Shown here piece by piece: positions 27,352-38,850 of a stretch of 64,000 nucleotides of DNA. The stretch is from Actinia tenebrosa (taxonomy: Eukaryota > Cnidaria > Anthozoa > Actiniaria > Actiniidae): NCBI RefSeq assembly GCF_009602425.1, contig NW_022261461.1, positions 10,526-74,525 of the forward strand, given 5' to 3'. The notes under the pieces were generated by a model that made no database searches, was not told the origin of the DNA, and was given only the letters and a program-made list of their open reading frames with translations. Position 1 is the first letter of the stretch, and each line of letters opens with the position of its first letter. A program made the position numbers and the translations under genes.

Positions 27352-30300
27352 ATGGCTTCCAGTCGACTGTTATCAAGTCAGGGTGCTCGAAGAAGTTTTC
27401 GTGTACTTTTACGGCCTCTCTCTACAAAATCCTCAACTAAAACGGTTGTAAAACTTCGCCCTGATCCCTATGATTACGCACATGAATCAATATACACTGC
27501 TGAACACGCTGAGTTAAGAGAAGCCTTCGGAAAGTTTATCGATAAAGAAATTAACCCGTTTGTAGATGAATGGGAAAAGGCCAAAATGTTCCCTGCTCAC
27601 AAACTATTCAAGAAACTTGGTACTGCTGGTTATCTGGGGGTTAATAAACCAGTAGAGTGTGGTGGGCAAGGATTGGACTATTCTTACAGCGTTGCTATTA
27701 TAGAAGAACTAGGTACGCCAAAACTAGTACGACAAATATGTTATGCAATGACTTACTAGTACTTTTACTTACTAGTATACGATGTACTAGTTTTTCATAT
27801 ATTCTTTTTTCCTTATGAGCAAATTAGGACCGTTGAGGACCTTCGAATTCTTGGAGGGGGGNNNNNNNNNNNNNNNNNNNNNNNNNNNNNNNNNNNNNNN
27901 NNNNNNNNNNNNNNNNNNNNNNNNNNNNNNNNNNNNNNNNNNNNNNNNNNNNNNNNNNNNNNNNNNNNNNNNNNNNNNNNNNNNNNNNNNNNNNNNNNNN
28001 NNNNNNNNNNNNNNNNNNNNNNNNNNNNNNNNNNNNNNNNNNNNNNNNNNNNNNNNNNNNNNNNNNNNNNNNNNNNNNNNNNNNNNNNNNNNNNNNNNNN
28101 NNNNNNNNNNNNNNNNNNNNNNNNNNTGATAAGTTATACACCGTAGTGAAAATAGGAACTGACGTTTCGGACGTTAGTCCTTCGTCGGAGTCAATAGGAA
28201 GTAAGAGTGAGAGAGATGTTTATATAGTAGAGGAGATAGAGTAAGATCAGATTAAATTGCCCCAGTAGAATAACACTAAACCATAACGCTCCATGTGAAT
28301 AGTTCTGTTTACAATTCCCTTCAGTGACCATGAATAAATAATAAAGCATGATAAACTATAGTTTTGCTATGCGCTGCAACTCCAACCTCCACTTGGAACT
28401 TTTATTTATGGTCACTGAATGGAACTGTAAAAAGGAGTATTAAATAGGATCCACAGTTGAATCACGAACAAGGAACAGCGATTGTATTAGTATCATTCCA
28501 TGCAATATGTTCTTTTCTTGTGGCTTTATTCTTAACAGGAAGAATAAAATGTGGTGGTGTCCCCATGGCCATAGGGGTTCAAGCAGATATGACTACACCT
28601 GCTTTAATCAAGTTTGGAAGTGAAGAATTACGACAACAGTTTCTTCGTCCTACCATAGAAGGTGATTTAGTGGCTTGCCTTGGGGTGAGTGAGACAGGAG
28701 CAGGATCAGATGTGGCTAGCATTAAAACTACTGCTGTCAAAGATGGAGGTTAGCTAAACATCTTGATAAATCGATATTGCATGTATGTACTGCGAAGTTA
28801 GGCTTTGGCCAAATGCCGAATTTCCCATGAGCCACACACTCACGTTTATAATGTATGGTTCATTTACTTTGGCCTTCAAGCCAAGCCATTCAGTAGGGCA
28901 TAATGTTAAAGCAGTGTGCGACAAACGCAGACTGCAAATTGCAGACCAGAAAAAATATAAAAAATAACTGTAGAAAAAACACTCGAACAACCTATTAAAA
29001 CAACAAAACAGTGAGGCAAAACATAAATATAGTAAAAATACTGACAATAATGATGAATACACTTACACGCTCCAAGTTACACTAACGTACGTAACTCTAA
29101 AATCATTTACTGTCCAAACTGTTTTGTCATAGTGTGTTCAATCGTTTAATCATTTGATACTTTTTATCGAGACCAAAAAAAATAAACAATTTTTTGGGGT
29201 GAATTACTGAACCGCGAATGGATGAAAGTCTTGAAGAGTACTTGGTTTGGTTCCATGAGGCCAAACTTAATTAACAGCGGCTGCTTCTAGTTCTGCACCG
29301 AAAAATACAGGGAAAAAGCTATGCCAGCAAAAGTGTGATTGTACCAATAGAAAGGAAGCTTTATCGAGAAATGATGGTACATACTTGGAAAGAAGATCCA
29401 ACATAAGAGCAAAACATAACGATGATACAATGACCAGATGTTGTGCTTACAACAAGGGAGTACCGTAGCTGGTTCGATAAGAACACATACATATAAGCAA
29501 TTAGAAGCTACCTATTATCACTTGAACCTGGTATGTGTGCTAACGAGGAATCCTGCATGGTTTTGAACCCTCTCAGCATCTTCAAATTTCAGACTATGGT
29601 GTACAAAGGTTGCGCAGGAAAGCATTTTTTAAAATTAGTTCCTTACGAATTGATTTGCTTTAAGAAGTCTTGTTTTGAAATAAGCTTGGAGCGTGTGAGT
29701 GTTTTCATCATTATTGTCGGTATTTTTACTATATTTATGTTTTGTCTCACTGTTTTTTTTTTAATAGGTTCGAGTATTTTTTCTACAGTTATTTTCGATA
29801 TTTTTTTCTGGTCTGCAGTCTGCATCCAGCATCAGGCTATTGAATATATAATAACCAACAGTGGTCCTGGATTCATTTTAGTTGTTTTATTGTATAATTT
29901 TCACCTCTTTTATTGAAAATAGACTATTTTCTTTGCATATTTTTTTAAGATGATTATGTTATCAATGGAGGTAAAATGTGGACAACAAATGGTGTTCAAG
30001 CAGACTGGATGTGTTTATTAGCCAATACAAGTGAAGGTCACCCACACTACAATAAATCTTTAATATGTTTACCATTAAACCTACCTGGGGTACAAAGAGC
30101 CCGTGCTATTGATAAACTTGGTATGCATTGCTCTGATACAGCTGAGTTCTACTTCGATCAAGTCAGGGTTCCTCAGTCATACAGGATTGGTGAGGAAGGG
30201 AAGGGATTTATCTATCAGATGTTGCAGTTTGTTGAAGAAAGAGTGTTTGCTGGAGCTTCAGGTGAGTAAATTTGTGATGTGTGTGGTACTGTATGGTAGC

Positions 30301-31831
30301 AAAAAATAGACATTCACAACTACAAGGTGAAGTTTGATTGACATTTTACTGATGGCATAATAATGGGGGAAAACAATGGAATTAACAGTGGATCCATAGA
30401 GTAGCTTTTCTTCCATTGGATTCCAATAGGAATTTAGAAGTTGATTTTTGTGGAGGGAGGAAAACCGGAGAAAATCTTATAGCACAGGCAACCGACAATC
30501 AACTCTACTCAAATGACACTGAGCTCAGCAGATCGACTTTTAGCTCTCTCACCGCTATAACACCCGTGATTCACAAGAAGCACATACTTACAAGTCTAGT
30601 ACAAAATTCTGTACCCTTGAGACAATAAGCTAATATTTTAATTATTGTTTTGCAGTTTTACTTTCAATGGAGAGGCTAATATCAGATACAGCAGAGTACT
30701 GCCGAAACAGATCAGCATTTGGGAAATCCATTCTGGACAACCAATATGTGCATTTTAGATTAGCTGAGCTGCAAACAGAAGTGGAAATGCTGAGATCCCT
30801 GGTATACAGGACATCTTGTGAGTACATATGAAGTATGTTTATTCTTTGTTTTCTTTAATAATTGCTTCCTTGTTTTCTTCTGGAGTGTGCTAAAGTAATA
30901 TTATAAAACTATCCAATCATAAAATCATATGTAACAGGTTGTAAACATCTTAAACATTAATGAGTTAAACAACTAAATTAATATCCATTACATTTCCATG
31001 GTTTGGTGTGTGTCATTGAATTGGACATGTCTGTGTAAAGGCAAAGACCAATATCATTAACACCAAATTTATTTTTAAATGCTTCTAAAATATCTGACAA
31101 ACTCTAATATACATACTCAAAACTCAGTTGACCTGTCGGTCAAACTTAGTAACAGAGGTCACTGTCTGACTGTCTGTCTGTCTTATTGTCCAGTGATTCT
31201 GGCTTGGCATTTCTGGTTGAGACCTCATCCAGAATCTAAGGCCATGAGAAAAAGCATTTGTGGTAATCTTGGTTTATCCCAAGTTTCAGGCCAAGAAAGT
31301 GTCTTCTAAAAGACTTTTCAAGTTTTTTAAAAAAAATCCTCATTTTACAATAATTTTCTCAGAGAGTTTTTATAAAACTCAAAGTTGGTATTGCCGAAAT
31401 ATGGACATTGTCTGCACTGGAAATACTAAGAAGCACTACACAACACCTGCAAATTCCACCACATCTTCAGGTTATTTCAATGGTACTACCACCATGTTCT
31501 GGACACAATTATGTGCACAAAACTTGCGGCTGTTTTTTATCATGGCGATCCTTGAAACAAGATTTTTCTTTCAGATCTTCACATGAGGGGAATAGATGCT
31601 AACCTGTTCGCTTCTATGTTAAAGTTGAAAGCAGGTCGTTTGGTGCGTGAAGTGACGGACTCTTGCCTTCAGTTCTGGGGTGGAATGGGGTTTACTAGTG
31701 ATGTTGAAGTCAGCAGAGCCTATAGAGATAATAGATTATTATCGATAGGGGGCGGAGCTGATGAGGTCATGTTGTCAATCATCTGTAAAGAGATGAATTT
31801 GCTTCCTGAGGAGAAGTCAAACAAGAAATAG
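27352..31831 (+). CDS. Mitochondrial acyl-CoA dehydrogenase family member
   Basis: Flavoenzyme that introduces the alpha,beta double bond into acyl-CoA and passes electrons to ETF. Five exons (27352-27712, 28539-28748, 29950-30261, 30656-30817, 31575-31831) join in frame to 433 residues. The Arg/Ser-rich start (MASSRLLSSQGARRSFRVLL) is a mitochondrial presequence. Family signatures are CLGVSETGAGSDVASIKT, the FAD/acyl-CoA stretch, and GGKMWTTNGVQADWMCLLAN. Then come FYFDQVRVP, FGKSILDNQYVHFRLAELQ, LQFWGGMGFTSDVEVSRAYR and IGGGADEVM. The MCAD catalytic Glu position is Gly here (GGGADE). A Glu in FVEERVFAGAS sits where isovaleryl- and long-chain dehydrogenases carry theirs, so I infer that base is used. 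Overall it is closest to the invertebrate 'acyl-CoA dehydrogenase 6' group. Substrate chain length cannot be told. Confidence 0.9.
27862..28126. other. Assembly gap, 265 N
   Basis: The gap lies inside dehydrogenase intron 1. The exons on either side join in phase (E-E-L-G-R-I-K-C-G-G), so no coding exon needs to be hidden in it. It is bordered on the left by a G run and on the right by a repeat. Confidence 0.9.
28127..28215. repeat. Dispersed repeat with GACGTTTCGGACG core
   Basis: The block GACGTTTCGGACGTTAGTCC followed by TTCGTCGGAGT, preceded by ACACCGTAGTGAAAA-like sequence, recurs at about 57590 and 59840 in this window. The gap truncates this copy on the left. Confidence 0.65.
28309..28437. 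mobile_element. MITE copy in dehydrogenase intron 1
   Basis: Second copy of the element at 2293-2450. The left end is TTTACAATTCCCTTCAGTGA and the right end mirrors it as TCACTGAATGGAACTGTAAA. The internal CCACTTGGAACTTTTATT block is shared. Confidence 0.6.
28915..29835. mobile_element. Inverted-repeat element in dehydrogenase intron 2
   Basis: Arms of about 155-165 bp (28915-29078 and 29681-29835) mirror each other. Shared blocks include CACGCTCCAAG, ACATAAATATAGTAAAAATA, GACAATAATGATGA and GCAGACCAG. The ~600-bp centre is unique in this window. It has a short cysteine-containing frame (CQQKCDCTNRK, then TMTRCCAYN), which I do not recognise. It may be a damaged non-autonomous transposon. 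Confidence 0.55.
30418..30565 (-). mobile_element. tRNA-derived SINE fragment
   Basis: Body of the 5596-5792 SINE family (AGGAATTTAGAAGTTGATTT, then GGAGGGAGGAAAACCGGAGA) in dehydrogenase intron 3. The tRNA-like head is not clear. Confidence 0.6.
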
Positions 31832-31859
31832 GAAGTGTATAGGAAGTTGTCTGTCGTGT

Positions 31860-31865
31860 AATAAA
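31860..31865 (+). terminator. Polyadenylation signal of the dehydrogenase gene
   Basis: AATAAA lies 29 bases past the TAG stop. This implies a very short 3' UTR if used. A longer transcript remains possible. Confidence 0.45.
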
Positions 31866-33626
31866 CGAGCACACAAGGCACCAAAAACACTGATTTAGAT
31901 GAGGAAGAGCTCAGTGATATCGAGAAACAGGTTATATACATACATGAGTCAGTTCTATTGTCTAGTGCTTCGAATTATTTAACAAAAAGATTTCTTGGTA
32001 TTGCAAAATGAATATTTTTATTTGTTTGCACAAAATTTTCCTTCTATTTGATAGCTGAAAGCTTGTGTAAAGTGATTTTTGTGATCTGTCCGATATGTCA
32101 CTAAAGATTACTTAGAAAGCAAGTTTCATAACGATATTCACAGGATTTGTACTGTTGCACTGTTTAATTTGCATCATGGCCATGGCTTGTCATTTGTTGT
32201 CGTATGTCATTCACTTAATGATGGGTGTCCGATGATGTGTGATTTCTATTGTCTCTCTCCTGTAATTTTCATCATAGTGAATAGAGAGGGGTACCTAGTT
32301 TTAAACGCCGACCCGGTTTGTCATGCGTTGTTCATTGGATGTAATCGGTGTCACGTGCATTGTTTGGTTTAAGTACAGTCAGATTCATTCAATTCGTATG
32401 TCAATCCTGTAACAGTCATCGACCTCGCTTGTTTATTCTGTGGTAAGATGTCAAGAACGTCATAGTGTATTCACTAGTACGCCGGCCCGGTTAAAACGCA
32501 TTAAAGTCATTTGGTTTAGTATTCTTGTGGTAGTCAACTCGAACGTTTATATCACTTTAACCACTACTGCACACTTCATTCATTCACATTTGTAATCTTT
32601 ATCGTCTTTTCTTTTCTCCTCCTAAAGTCATTTGGTTTAGTATTCTTGTGGTGGTCAACTTGAACGTTTATACCACTTTAACCACCACTGCACACTTCAT
32701 TCATTCACATTTGTAATCTTTATCGTCTTTTCTTTTCTTCTGTAGCATTAAGAGTAATTTTCCATATATTTTTAATGTAAAACTACAAGTAAAATGCTTA
32801 AATCTAACTCGCTATTAAAAGTCTTGTGATCTTCTTTTGTCGAGATGAGAAACCCCTTAGAATTTCTGCTTATAAACTAAAAAGTGTGTTATCTCAATTG
32901 GTTTTAAATTTTCATTATTAGCCGGCATGTCCTGCGACTGACAAGCAGTTGTACTATTTCTTCCTTTACTTTGGCCTAGCCCTCTAAAGTCTTGACATTG
33001 GCATACTTAAGACTATTTCTGCAACGATAATTCATCATCACCGTCTTTGAAGTGTCCTTGTCATTTTGAGGGTTTTCAGAACTGAGGACGCCTTGACGAC
33101 GACTTTGAATCCTTTTAATATTTCATTTGATATTTCTTGTTAAGTGCTTAAGTGACATTTTTAACTAAACCTCAAGAGAGTACGTTTCTTTTTGCCACTC
33201 CGCCAAGCACCTCTTATTATGAAGGTTATCTTAGTCTGACAGTCGCCGACTTTTGATATATTAAACTATGCTCACTATAGTCATCTGCCCGAAAACGTAT
33301 ATTATATCATACTCATGGGAACTTCGTCTACGTGTTCTTGGCGCGGAATGGCAGCAAAATAACACAATGATATATAATATATATCTTATAATAAAGTTTA
33401 CTTAATCAATCAAATATTTTGTGGTTCTTATATTTTGGAATTGTATCAGCCTAGTGGCACCAAATTCCATTCTAGAACTCGAGGCTGCCGGGATTCGCGT
33501 CGCGTAGTGTTCAACATTACACTCAGGCTTGACAAATTTTATGTTAAACTTGGGGTTGAAGTAACCTATAAAATATCATAAAACGAGAGTCGGTGTTGAG
33601 TGTTCTTTTTTAAAATATCATAGAAG
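31866..33626. other. Noncoding region downstream of the dehydrogenase
   Basis: No gene is supported. It contains the tandem duplication at 32502-32738. The rest shows no clear repeat or exon. Confidence 0.4.
32502..32738. repeat. Tandem duplication, 121-bp unit, two copies
   Basis: The segment starting TAAAGTCATTTGGTTTAGTA occurs at 32502 and again at 32623. The copies differ at only a few bases (for example GTGGTAGTCAAC versus GTGGTGGTCAAC). This is a recent local duplication. Confidence 0.9.
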
Positions 33627-33851
33627 GTTACAACCATTCTCAATCGCCGCTCTAGGGATTGTTTCTGTCGCGACGAAGAAGCCTTTGGTGGACGTCAAGG
33701 CGTTTCCATACATTCTATAGGCACGTGACCTCGTAGCTTTGTGTTTTCCGACAATGTTATGGAAACACCTTGTGATTGATGTCCACCAAAACCTTCTTCG
33801 TCGGGACAGAAACAACCGCTAGAGGGCGTGTGTGATTGAGAATGGCTGTAA
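33627..33851. mobile_element. MITE with long inverted arms
   Basis: Ends are TTACAACCATTCTCAATC and the mirrored GATTGAGAATGGCTGTAA. Mirrored inner blocks are GTTTCTGTCGCGACGAAGAA with its partner and GGTGGACGTCAA with its partner. The loop is short. It is noncoding. Confidence 0.75.
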
Positions 33852-34309
33852 TTATACCACAGGAAAGAAACACACCAGTGCGCTCTGATCAATCACCCGG
33901 GAGAGTTATCTATTATTATAACAGGATTCGGTCAGTTCTTTCTTATTTAATATATCATTAACGATAGAGATGATTAATAGACCATTATGAGTGGTCTTTT
34001 TGGTATAGTTTCATTTCAATAATTAGTAATAAATAATTAAAATATCATTATTATAGATCATCAGAAGGCTGGTCCTTTGTATCAGTACTCAGTCCACATT
34101 TTTGTTGAGTTTTCCCCCCTTTGTATTTATATTATTCAATAGCGGTTGAATTGTAAACTATATAGACTAACTATACCATCAGTAGTATTGAATTAGAATC
34201 AGTTTATATCGTAATAGCGGGGATAATAATTACGGCAACCAACAAAAACCCTTTGTCATCTAGTAGCCTGCCTGGCCAGTCTATAGGATGCCCGCCATTT
34301 CTTCAGTTT

Positions 34310-34488
34310 CCGCTTTTACCATCACAACCGTAAGCTATGTGTTGTGACGATACTAGAAGATCAACACAAACTTAGATATAAAGATCGTTTTACACAAAGA
34401 TCCACTTTTACCAAAACAACCGTTAGCTATGTGTTCTGACGATACTAGAAGATCAACACAAACTTTGATATAAAGATGGTTTTTTAAC
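34310..34488. repeat. Tandem duplication, ~91-bp unit, two copies
   Basis: GCTATGTGTTGTGACGATAC and GCTATGTGTTCTGACGATAC begin matching stretches about 91 bp apart. Both continue through TAGAAGATCAACACAAACTT. Divergence is low. Confidence 0.85.
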
Positions 34489-34613
34489 AACAACAACAAC
34501 AACAATTTATTGTACCTAGAATTACATTCATGTTTACAAGCAAAATTACTATCGAGGGTGTGTATCTCGTGCACTGACAAAGATACAGAAATGAGAATCG
34601 CTAATAGAATAAG

Positions 34614-34829
34614 TAAAGCCTCGTTTACACTAGCGGTTTTTGCTGCGATTTTTTTGCGATTTTGTCCATAATAAATAATGGTAAAGAATTTACTTGTAAA
34701 GTTTTTTTCAGGATACCAAGATTTTCCTAGACAAATGTCTCTTTTGAAGGATGAGACACAAGATTTCATATTTCCGAAAATTGCCACAAAAATCGCAGCA
34801 AAAATCGCCAGTGTAAACGGGGCTTAACA
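34614..34829. mobile_element. MITE with GTTTACACTGGCG-type ends
   Basis: The left end is GCCTCGTTTACACTAGCGGT and the right end mirrors it as CGCCAGTGTAAACGGGGCTT. Inner TTTTTGCTGCGATTTTT blocks are mirrored too. TTAA follows the right end, but the left flank reads GTAAA. A TTAA-type target is therefore possible but imperfect. Confidence 0.7.
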
Positions 34830-34916
34830 GCATAGAGTAATGTGCTGGTAAAAGGGTTTATCTTCAAGTAAGGAATGATTAAGCAAAATTTGTTTTCTTT
34901 GTCAGTATAGTATTTT

Positions 34917-34968
34917 TTGGAATAACATTAAACGTGTTCTCCTTCTATTGTATTTAATGTTATTCCAA
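34917..34968. repeat. Short hairpin
   Basis: TTGGAATAACATTAAA and TTTAATGTTATTCCAA are near-perfect mirrors separated by ~20 bases. It may be a small foldback repeat. No RNA class is recognised. Confidence 0.6.
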
Positions 34969-37656
34969 GTATTTTTTCGTTGATTTTGATTATCACCTCT
35001 AGCTCTCAGAAGGCAAATAATTAGAAAGCATGAATAGAATAACAACGATTTGATTGGTGGCAGTCCTTTACTTCATGATCATTGTCATATTCAGTATAGT
35101 TAGTTTTCATATCGAATTAAAGAATTTGAAAAGAAAGAAAGAGCGAAGGAAAAAAGGGTTAATGAATAATTGAGTAATGCAATTTATGGCTTTATCCACA
35201 AAGATTGTGTTTTTCTTTGATCCTATTATGGAGGATTGAATGTTCAAGACAAAACACTTAAAAAGAAGAAGATTAAGGAAACTAAAATAGTTTTCATCTA
35301 ATGCTGCATGTCTGAAAACCATAACAGTCTTGTTGGTTTGATACGATAACGTACATTAATCTTCTGACTAGATTCAAGGAATGTGATTGGTTCGTTAAAG
35401 AGATTTTTGTTCGTTCTGATTGGTTTAGAATGGAAAGTCCCACTTACTTTATTCTTAAAACTTTTTAAAAACGATTTAAAAAAAAATTGTATTAAAATCA
35501 CATTGAATTTGGTGTTATTTTCGTTGCAATATCTAAGTATTCAATTTTAAAATCCTCTTCATGAGATAACTGCCACTTAATAATCTGTTAGCAAATTGAA
35601 CAATTTAACTAAGAGCTCTTTAGTTTGATTGTAGCAGGAGAGTTGCTCTTAGAAAGGGTTAAAATTTGGAATTACCAAGAATACTTTTTGATCTTTCCTT
35701 GAGGATTAGCTGTGAAGGAAGGAAGAAATCCAAAGATTACTACTGAAATAAAAGCTGTTTGATGGACGAACTGCTCGAAAACTGATAATCCAATAAATTC
35801 ATTGACTATTCTTTTAGTATTATCTCCCAATAATTATCATTTCCGCTATATCCTTGTTCTTTTCCCCCATTTCATTTTTCTACGAATCACATACGCGCAA
35901 CTTTCTCTTATAAGGTACTTTTAATCAGGACAGAATACTAGGCTCGGAACAAATTTCTTGATTGATAAGCACAGACAATTGCTACCCGTTTTCTAGCGCT
36001 CCGTCTGAATAGAATGCCATCTGATTGGCTTAGTATTACCGTCAATTAGCAAATAAGAACTACAGGTACTTCCCCTTCAAATGTTTCAAATTTCTTGCCG
36101 AGGGGCGTCGAAGAGGCCAACACATACTTTGATTAAAAAAAATTCTATTCTTGTCTGAATATAGAAAGATTTTTTTCTCCTTACCTCGTGTTTTTGTTAA
36201 TGTTTCTGGGTCGGAATCATCAAAAGGATGCTCCCTGGTGTCTCTCAAAAGGTCTTTGTTTTGAAAATCACTTTGTTTTGCTCAAGTAATCTATATTTCT
36301 TCCTTTCCTTCTCTTATTTAATTGATTCTACATATAAATACCTATTAAATTTGTCGAAATTAAGTCAGTTTAAAAATAACATGAGCTTCAGGTTCCTAAA
36401 AGCTTGATTTTGTCTCGTTCTATTTATATTTTCTTATTATTTGGTGATAACATTCCTGCAATTAACTGCGTATCTTATCTGTGGCATAAAGTCATTATTT
36501 ATGTATATAACGTTTGATTCTTCTTTCTACTGTGAATCGGTCACTTTAAACCGGCCAAATAACATACCTAGTCATACGTGGAACACCCCATAGCATTGAC
36601 TTTGTTTATTTTTAATTTTGTATTATTTTCGTATGCCCATCAAGAAATGCTTTGCCTTTATTTATAAGATCAGGATCCCAAACAAAAAGCACAGAAGCAA
36701 TCACAGAATACTTTTCAGGTGTTTATTATTATGTATAATTCAAGTGCTTTGTCTTTTCGGAAGTCACTATACTATAGTTTAACAAGATATACTATTTCAT
36801 ATTCACAGTTATTTTTCGTGCCAGCAAATGAAACCTTTTGATATCTTCAGTTGTTGAAAACTGCCTTTCCCTTGATATAATCCCAACTTCACATTTTATC
36901 ACACATAAATTCATAGATATTTTAGTGTTGTAATCTTATTTAGCTTCCTTATTCGTAATACAACTGAATCCAAGGCCTTATGGCTGGTGTCATATGACAG
37001 TGACATAGTATCTTTACATGGTCAAAGTAGTTCTTCAAAGTAAGGTATTCCATTGGACTTACATATGGAATCCTTACAACAAGTAAATCTACAGATTACA
37101 AAGTTGATTTATCTTGGTTTGACTAGCTTTAGCATTGACAGACAAACAAGTTTGTTTGAAAGAAGACACTGAGGCTATTTTGTATATGAAGTCTAATATT
37201 GACTGGAAGTAGCTTCGAATTTAATCATTTTTGTTCATTAGTGATGGCGGACACAGCTGGTTTTCTTTACAGCGCTTACTGGCGACGCCCTTAAGACTTA
37301 TTAACGATGAATACAAATATAGCCTAAACCCTTTATTCCGATCGAATAGCATGCATATGAACAAGATAGATCAAGCAATAAATCTCATCTTTTTAGTACA
37401 GTGATGAATCTATTTGATATTTTTTTAGTTTTATTGTCAACAGCCGTTTTTTAGTATACGCTTGTTGATCTTTTCGGGAATAGATACATAAGATTGACGG
37501 CTGCGCTTCTTAGTTTCCCTTTTTCAAGTTTTTGCAATGTTTTCTTAAGGTTCTTGATGTCCATGACGAACTTACACGACAACTGTGAAACGATATTGTC
37601 GGTCGCGACTTTCTTATCCGAGTTAAAGAGACTCGATGTTCTCTGTCCATTTGGTT
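34969..37656. other. Noncoding region left of GPCR 1
   Basis: AT-rich sequence with no recognisable gene, exon or strong repeat. The 3' UTR of the minus-strand receptor should occupy the right end. Confidence 0.4.
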
Positions 37657-38850
37657 TTAGTGGCGTTCCGCATCGAGATTCGAAGTAGTGTTCAGTGTCA
37701 AGCCGTTTTGTCGCGATTCCGATTTTAAGGGAGTGCGTAGGAGATCCTCCTCTGACCTTTGCTGTAGTCGAGATTGTCCCGTTGCTCTAGATGTGAGTCT
37801 AGAGGTGAGTTCAGGGATATTTCGATTCTTTGGCTCTTGAGTCAACCTTAAGATCCGCTTGAGACCCCTTCTGTAGTTCTCAATAAAGATGAAGTAGAGA
37901 CAGGGATTCAAAGCACTATTAGCGTAGGTCAAAAACTGCGCCACGAACTTGAAAGTGCTGATTTCCGTTTTCTGGGCCATGTTCCAATTTAAGTTGATAC
38001 TCAAATAGAACAAAAACACGTTGTATGGACCATAGCAAATTGCAAACGAACCCACCGTTAGAAGAGCCAGTTTTAAAAGTTTGTTATTATTGGCTTGTCT
38101 TCTGTTGACGGCTGTGTTAGTGTGCTGTTGGTCGGGTACTATCTGTATCCTTGCTACAACTAGAATCACTGTATACATGACGGTCAGGAGTATTGCTGGG
38201 ATAAGAGTGAAGAGAATGCTAGCTACAATAGCAATGGTGTGTTGAATCTTGAAGTGCACTGTTTCGTCTTCCGACCAGATCAAAGTACAAACTTGTTGCC
38301 CGCCATGGATTTCAACAAGCTTGAAACCGTATAAATACGGGGTGAAACATGCTATCGAGAATAACCATGTAAAAATGATAAGACCCCAGCGAATCCTTGA
38401 GGTGACGAGCGATAGCTTCATAGGGAAGACAACGGCACAAAACCTGTCGATAGCAATGCAAATGATGGACAAGATCGACACGACCATCGTCAGATCTGAT
38501 ACGAAGAAAACAAACTTACACAAGATGTTGCCTGGAATACCATCCGATCCTCGCCACGTGACGAATATGCTTGAATCCAGGAGATTTGCCACAATTACTC
38601 TCGGTAATATGACTATGGGAACTACCAGATCAGACAAGGCCATGTTCATTATGAAGAAATTTATAGTCTTCTTCATGTTGGCGTTCTTTTGCCGAACAAC
38701 CAGTATTATAAAGATGTTTCCTACCAAAGCAATAACCAGGATAATACTGCATGCCAAGACCTTGAGGATCCGAATGGGCGTAGAATCTTGCTGCATAACG
38801 ATATACGTGTCATTCATCGCAGTTCGCTCTGTGGTAAAGTTGGAAGCCAT
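37657..38850 (-). CDS. Rhodopsin-like (class A) GPCR 1, neuropeptide-receptor type
   Basis: Intronless, 397 residues, seven hydrophobic helices. The N-terminus has NFT and NDT glycosylation sites. TM1 contains GN (LVGNIFIILVV) and TM2 the conserved Asp (NMALSDLVVP). Cys111 and Cys188 can form the TM3-ECL2 disulfide. TM3 ends in DRF (135-137) in place of DRY. TM6 has ICYGPYN in place of CWxP. TM7 reads NSALNPCLYFIF, a form of NPxxY. A ~75-residue basic and Ser/Thr-rich tail follows. It should couple to G proteins at the plasma membrane. By general look it fits the large cnidarian peptide/amine-like receptor expansion. It lacks a clear TM3 amine-binding Asp, so a peptide or unknown ligand is more likely. 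It is related to the receptor at 45442-46599. Confidence 0.88.
   Translation of the reverse strand: MASNFTTERTAMNDTYIVMQQDSTPIRILKVLACSIILVIALVGNIFIILVVRQKNANMKKTINFFIMNMALSDLVVPIVILPRVIVANLLDSSIFVTWRGSDGIPGNILCKFVFFVSDLTMVVSILSIICIAIDRFCAVVFPMKLSLVTSRIRWGLIIFTWLFSIACFTPYLYGFKLVEIHGGQQVCTLIWSEDETVHFKIQHTIAIVASILFTLIPAILLTVMYTVILVVARIQIVPDQQHTNTAVNRRQANNNKLLKLALLTVGSFAICYGPYNVFLFYLSINLNWNMAQKTEISTFKFVAQFLTYANSALNPCLYFIFIENYRRGLKRILRLTQEPKNRNIPELTSRLTSRATGQSRLQQRSEEDLLRTPLKSESRQNGLTLNTTSNLDAERH

Noticed and set aside
27862-28126. Missing dehydrogenase exon hidden in the gap
   Set aside because: Exons on both sides join in phase and the protein reads continuously against family memory, so none is needed.
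29533-29916. 127-residue hydrophobic plus-strand frame
   Set aside because: Falls in an intron and overlaps the right arm of an inverted repeat. The hydrophobic look comes from T-rich sequence.
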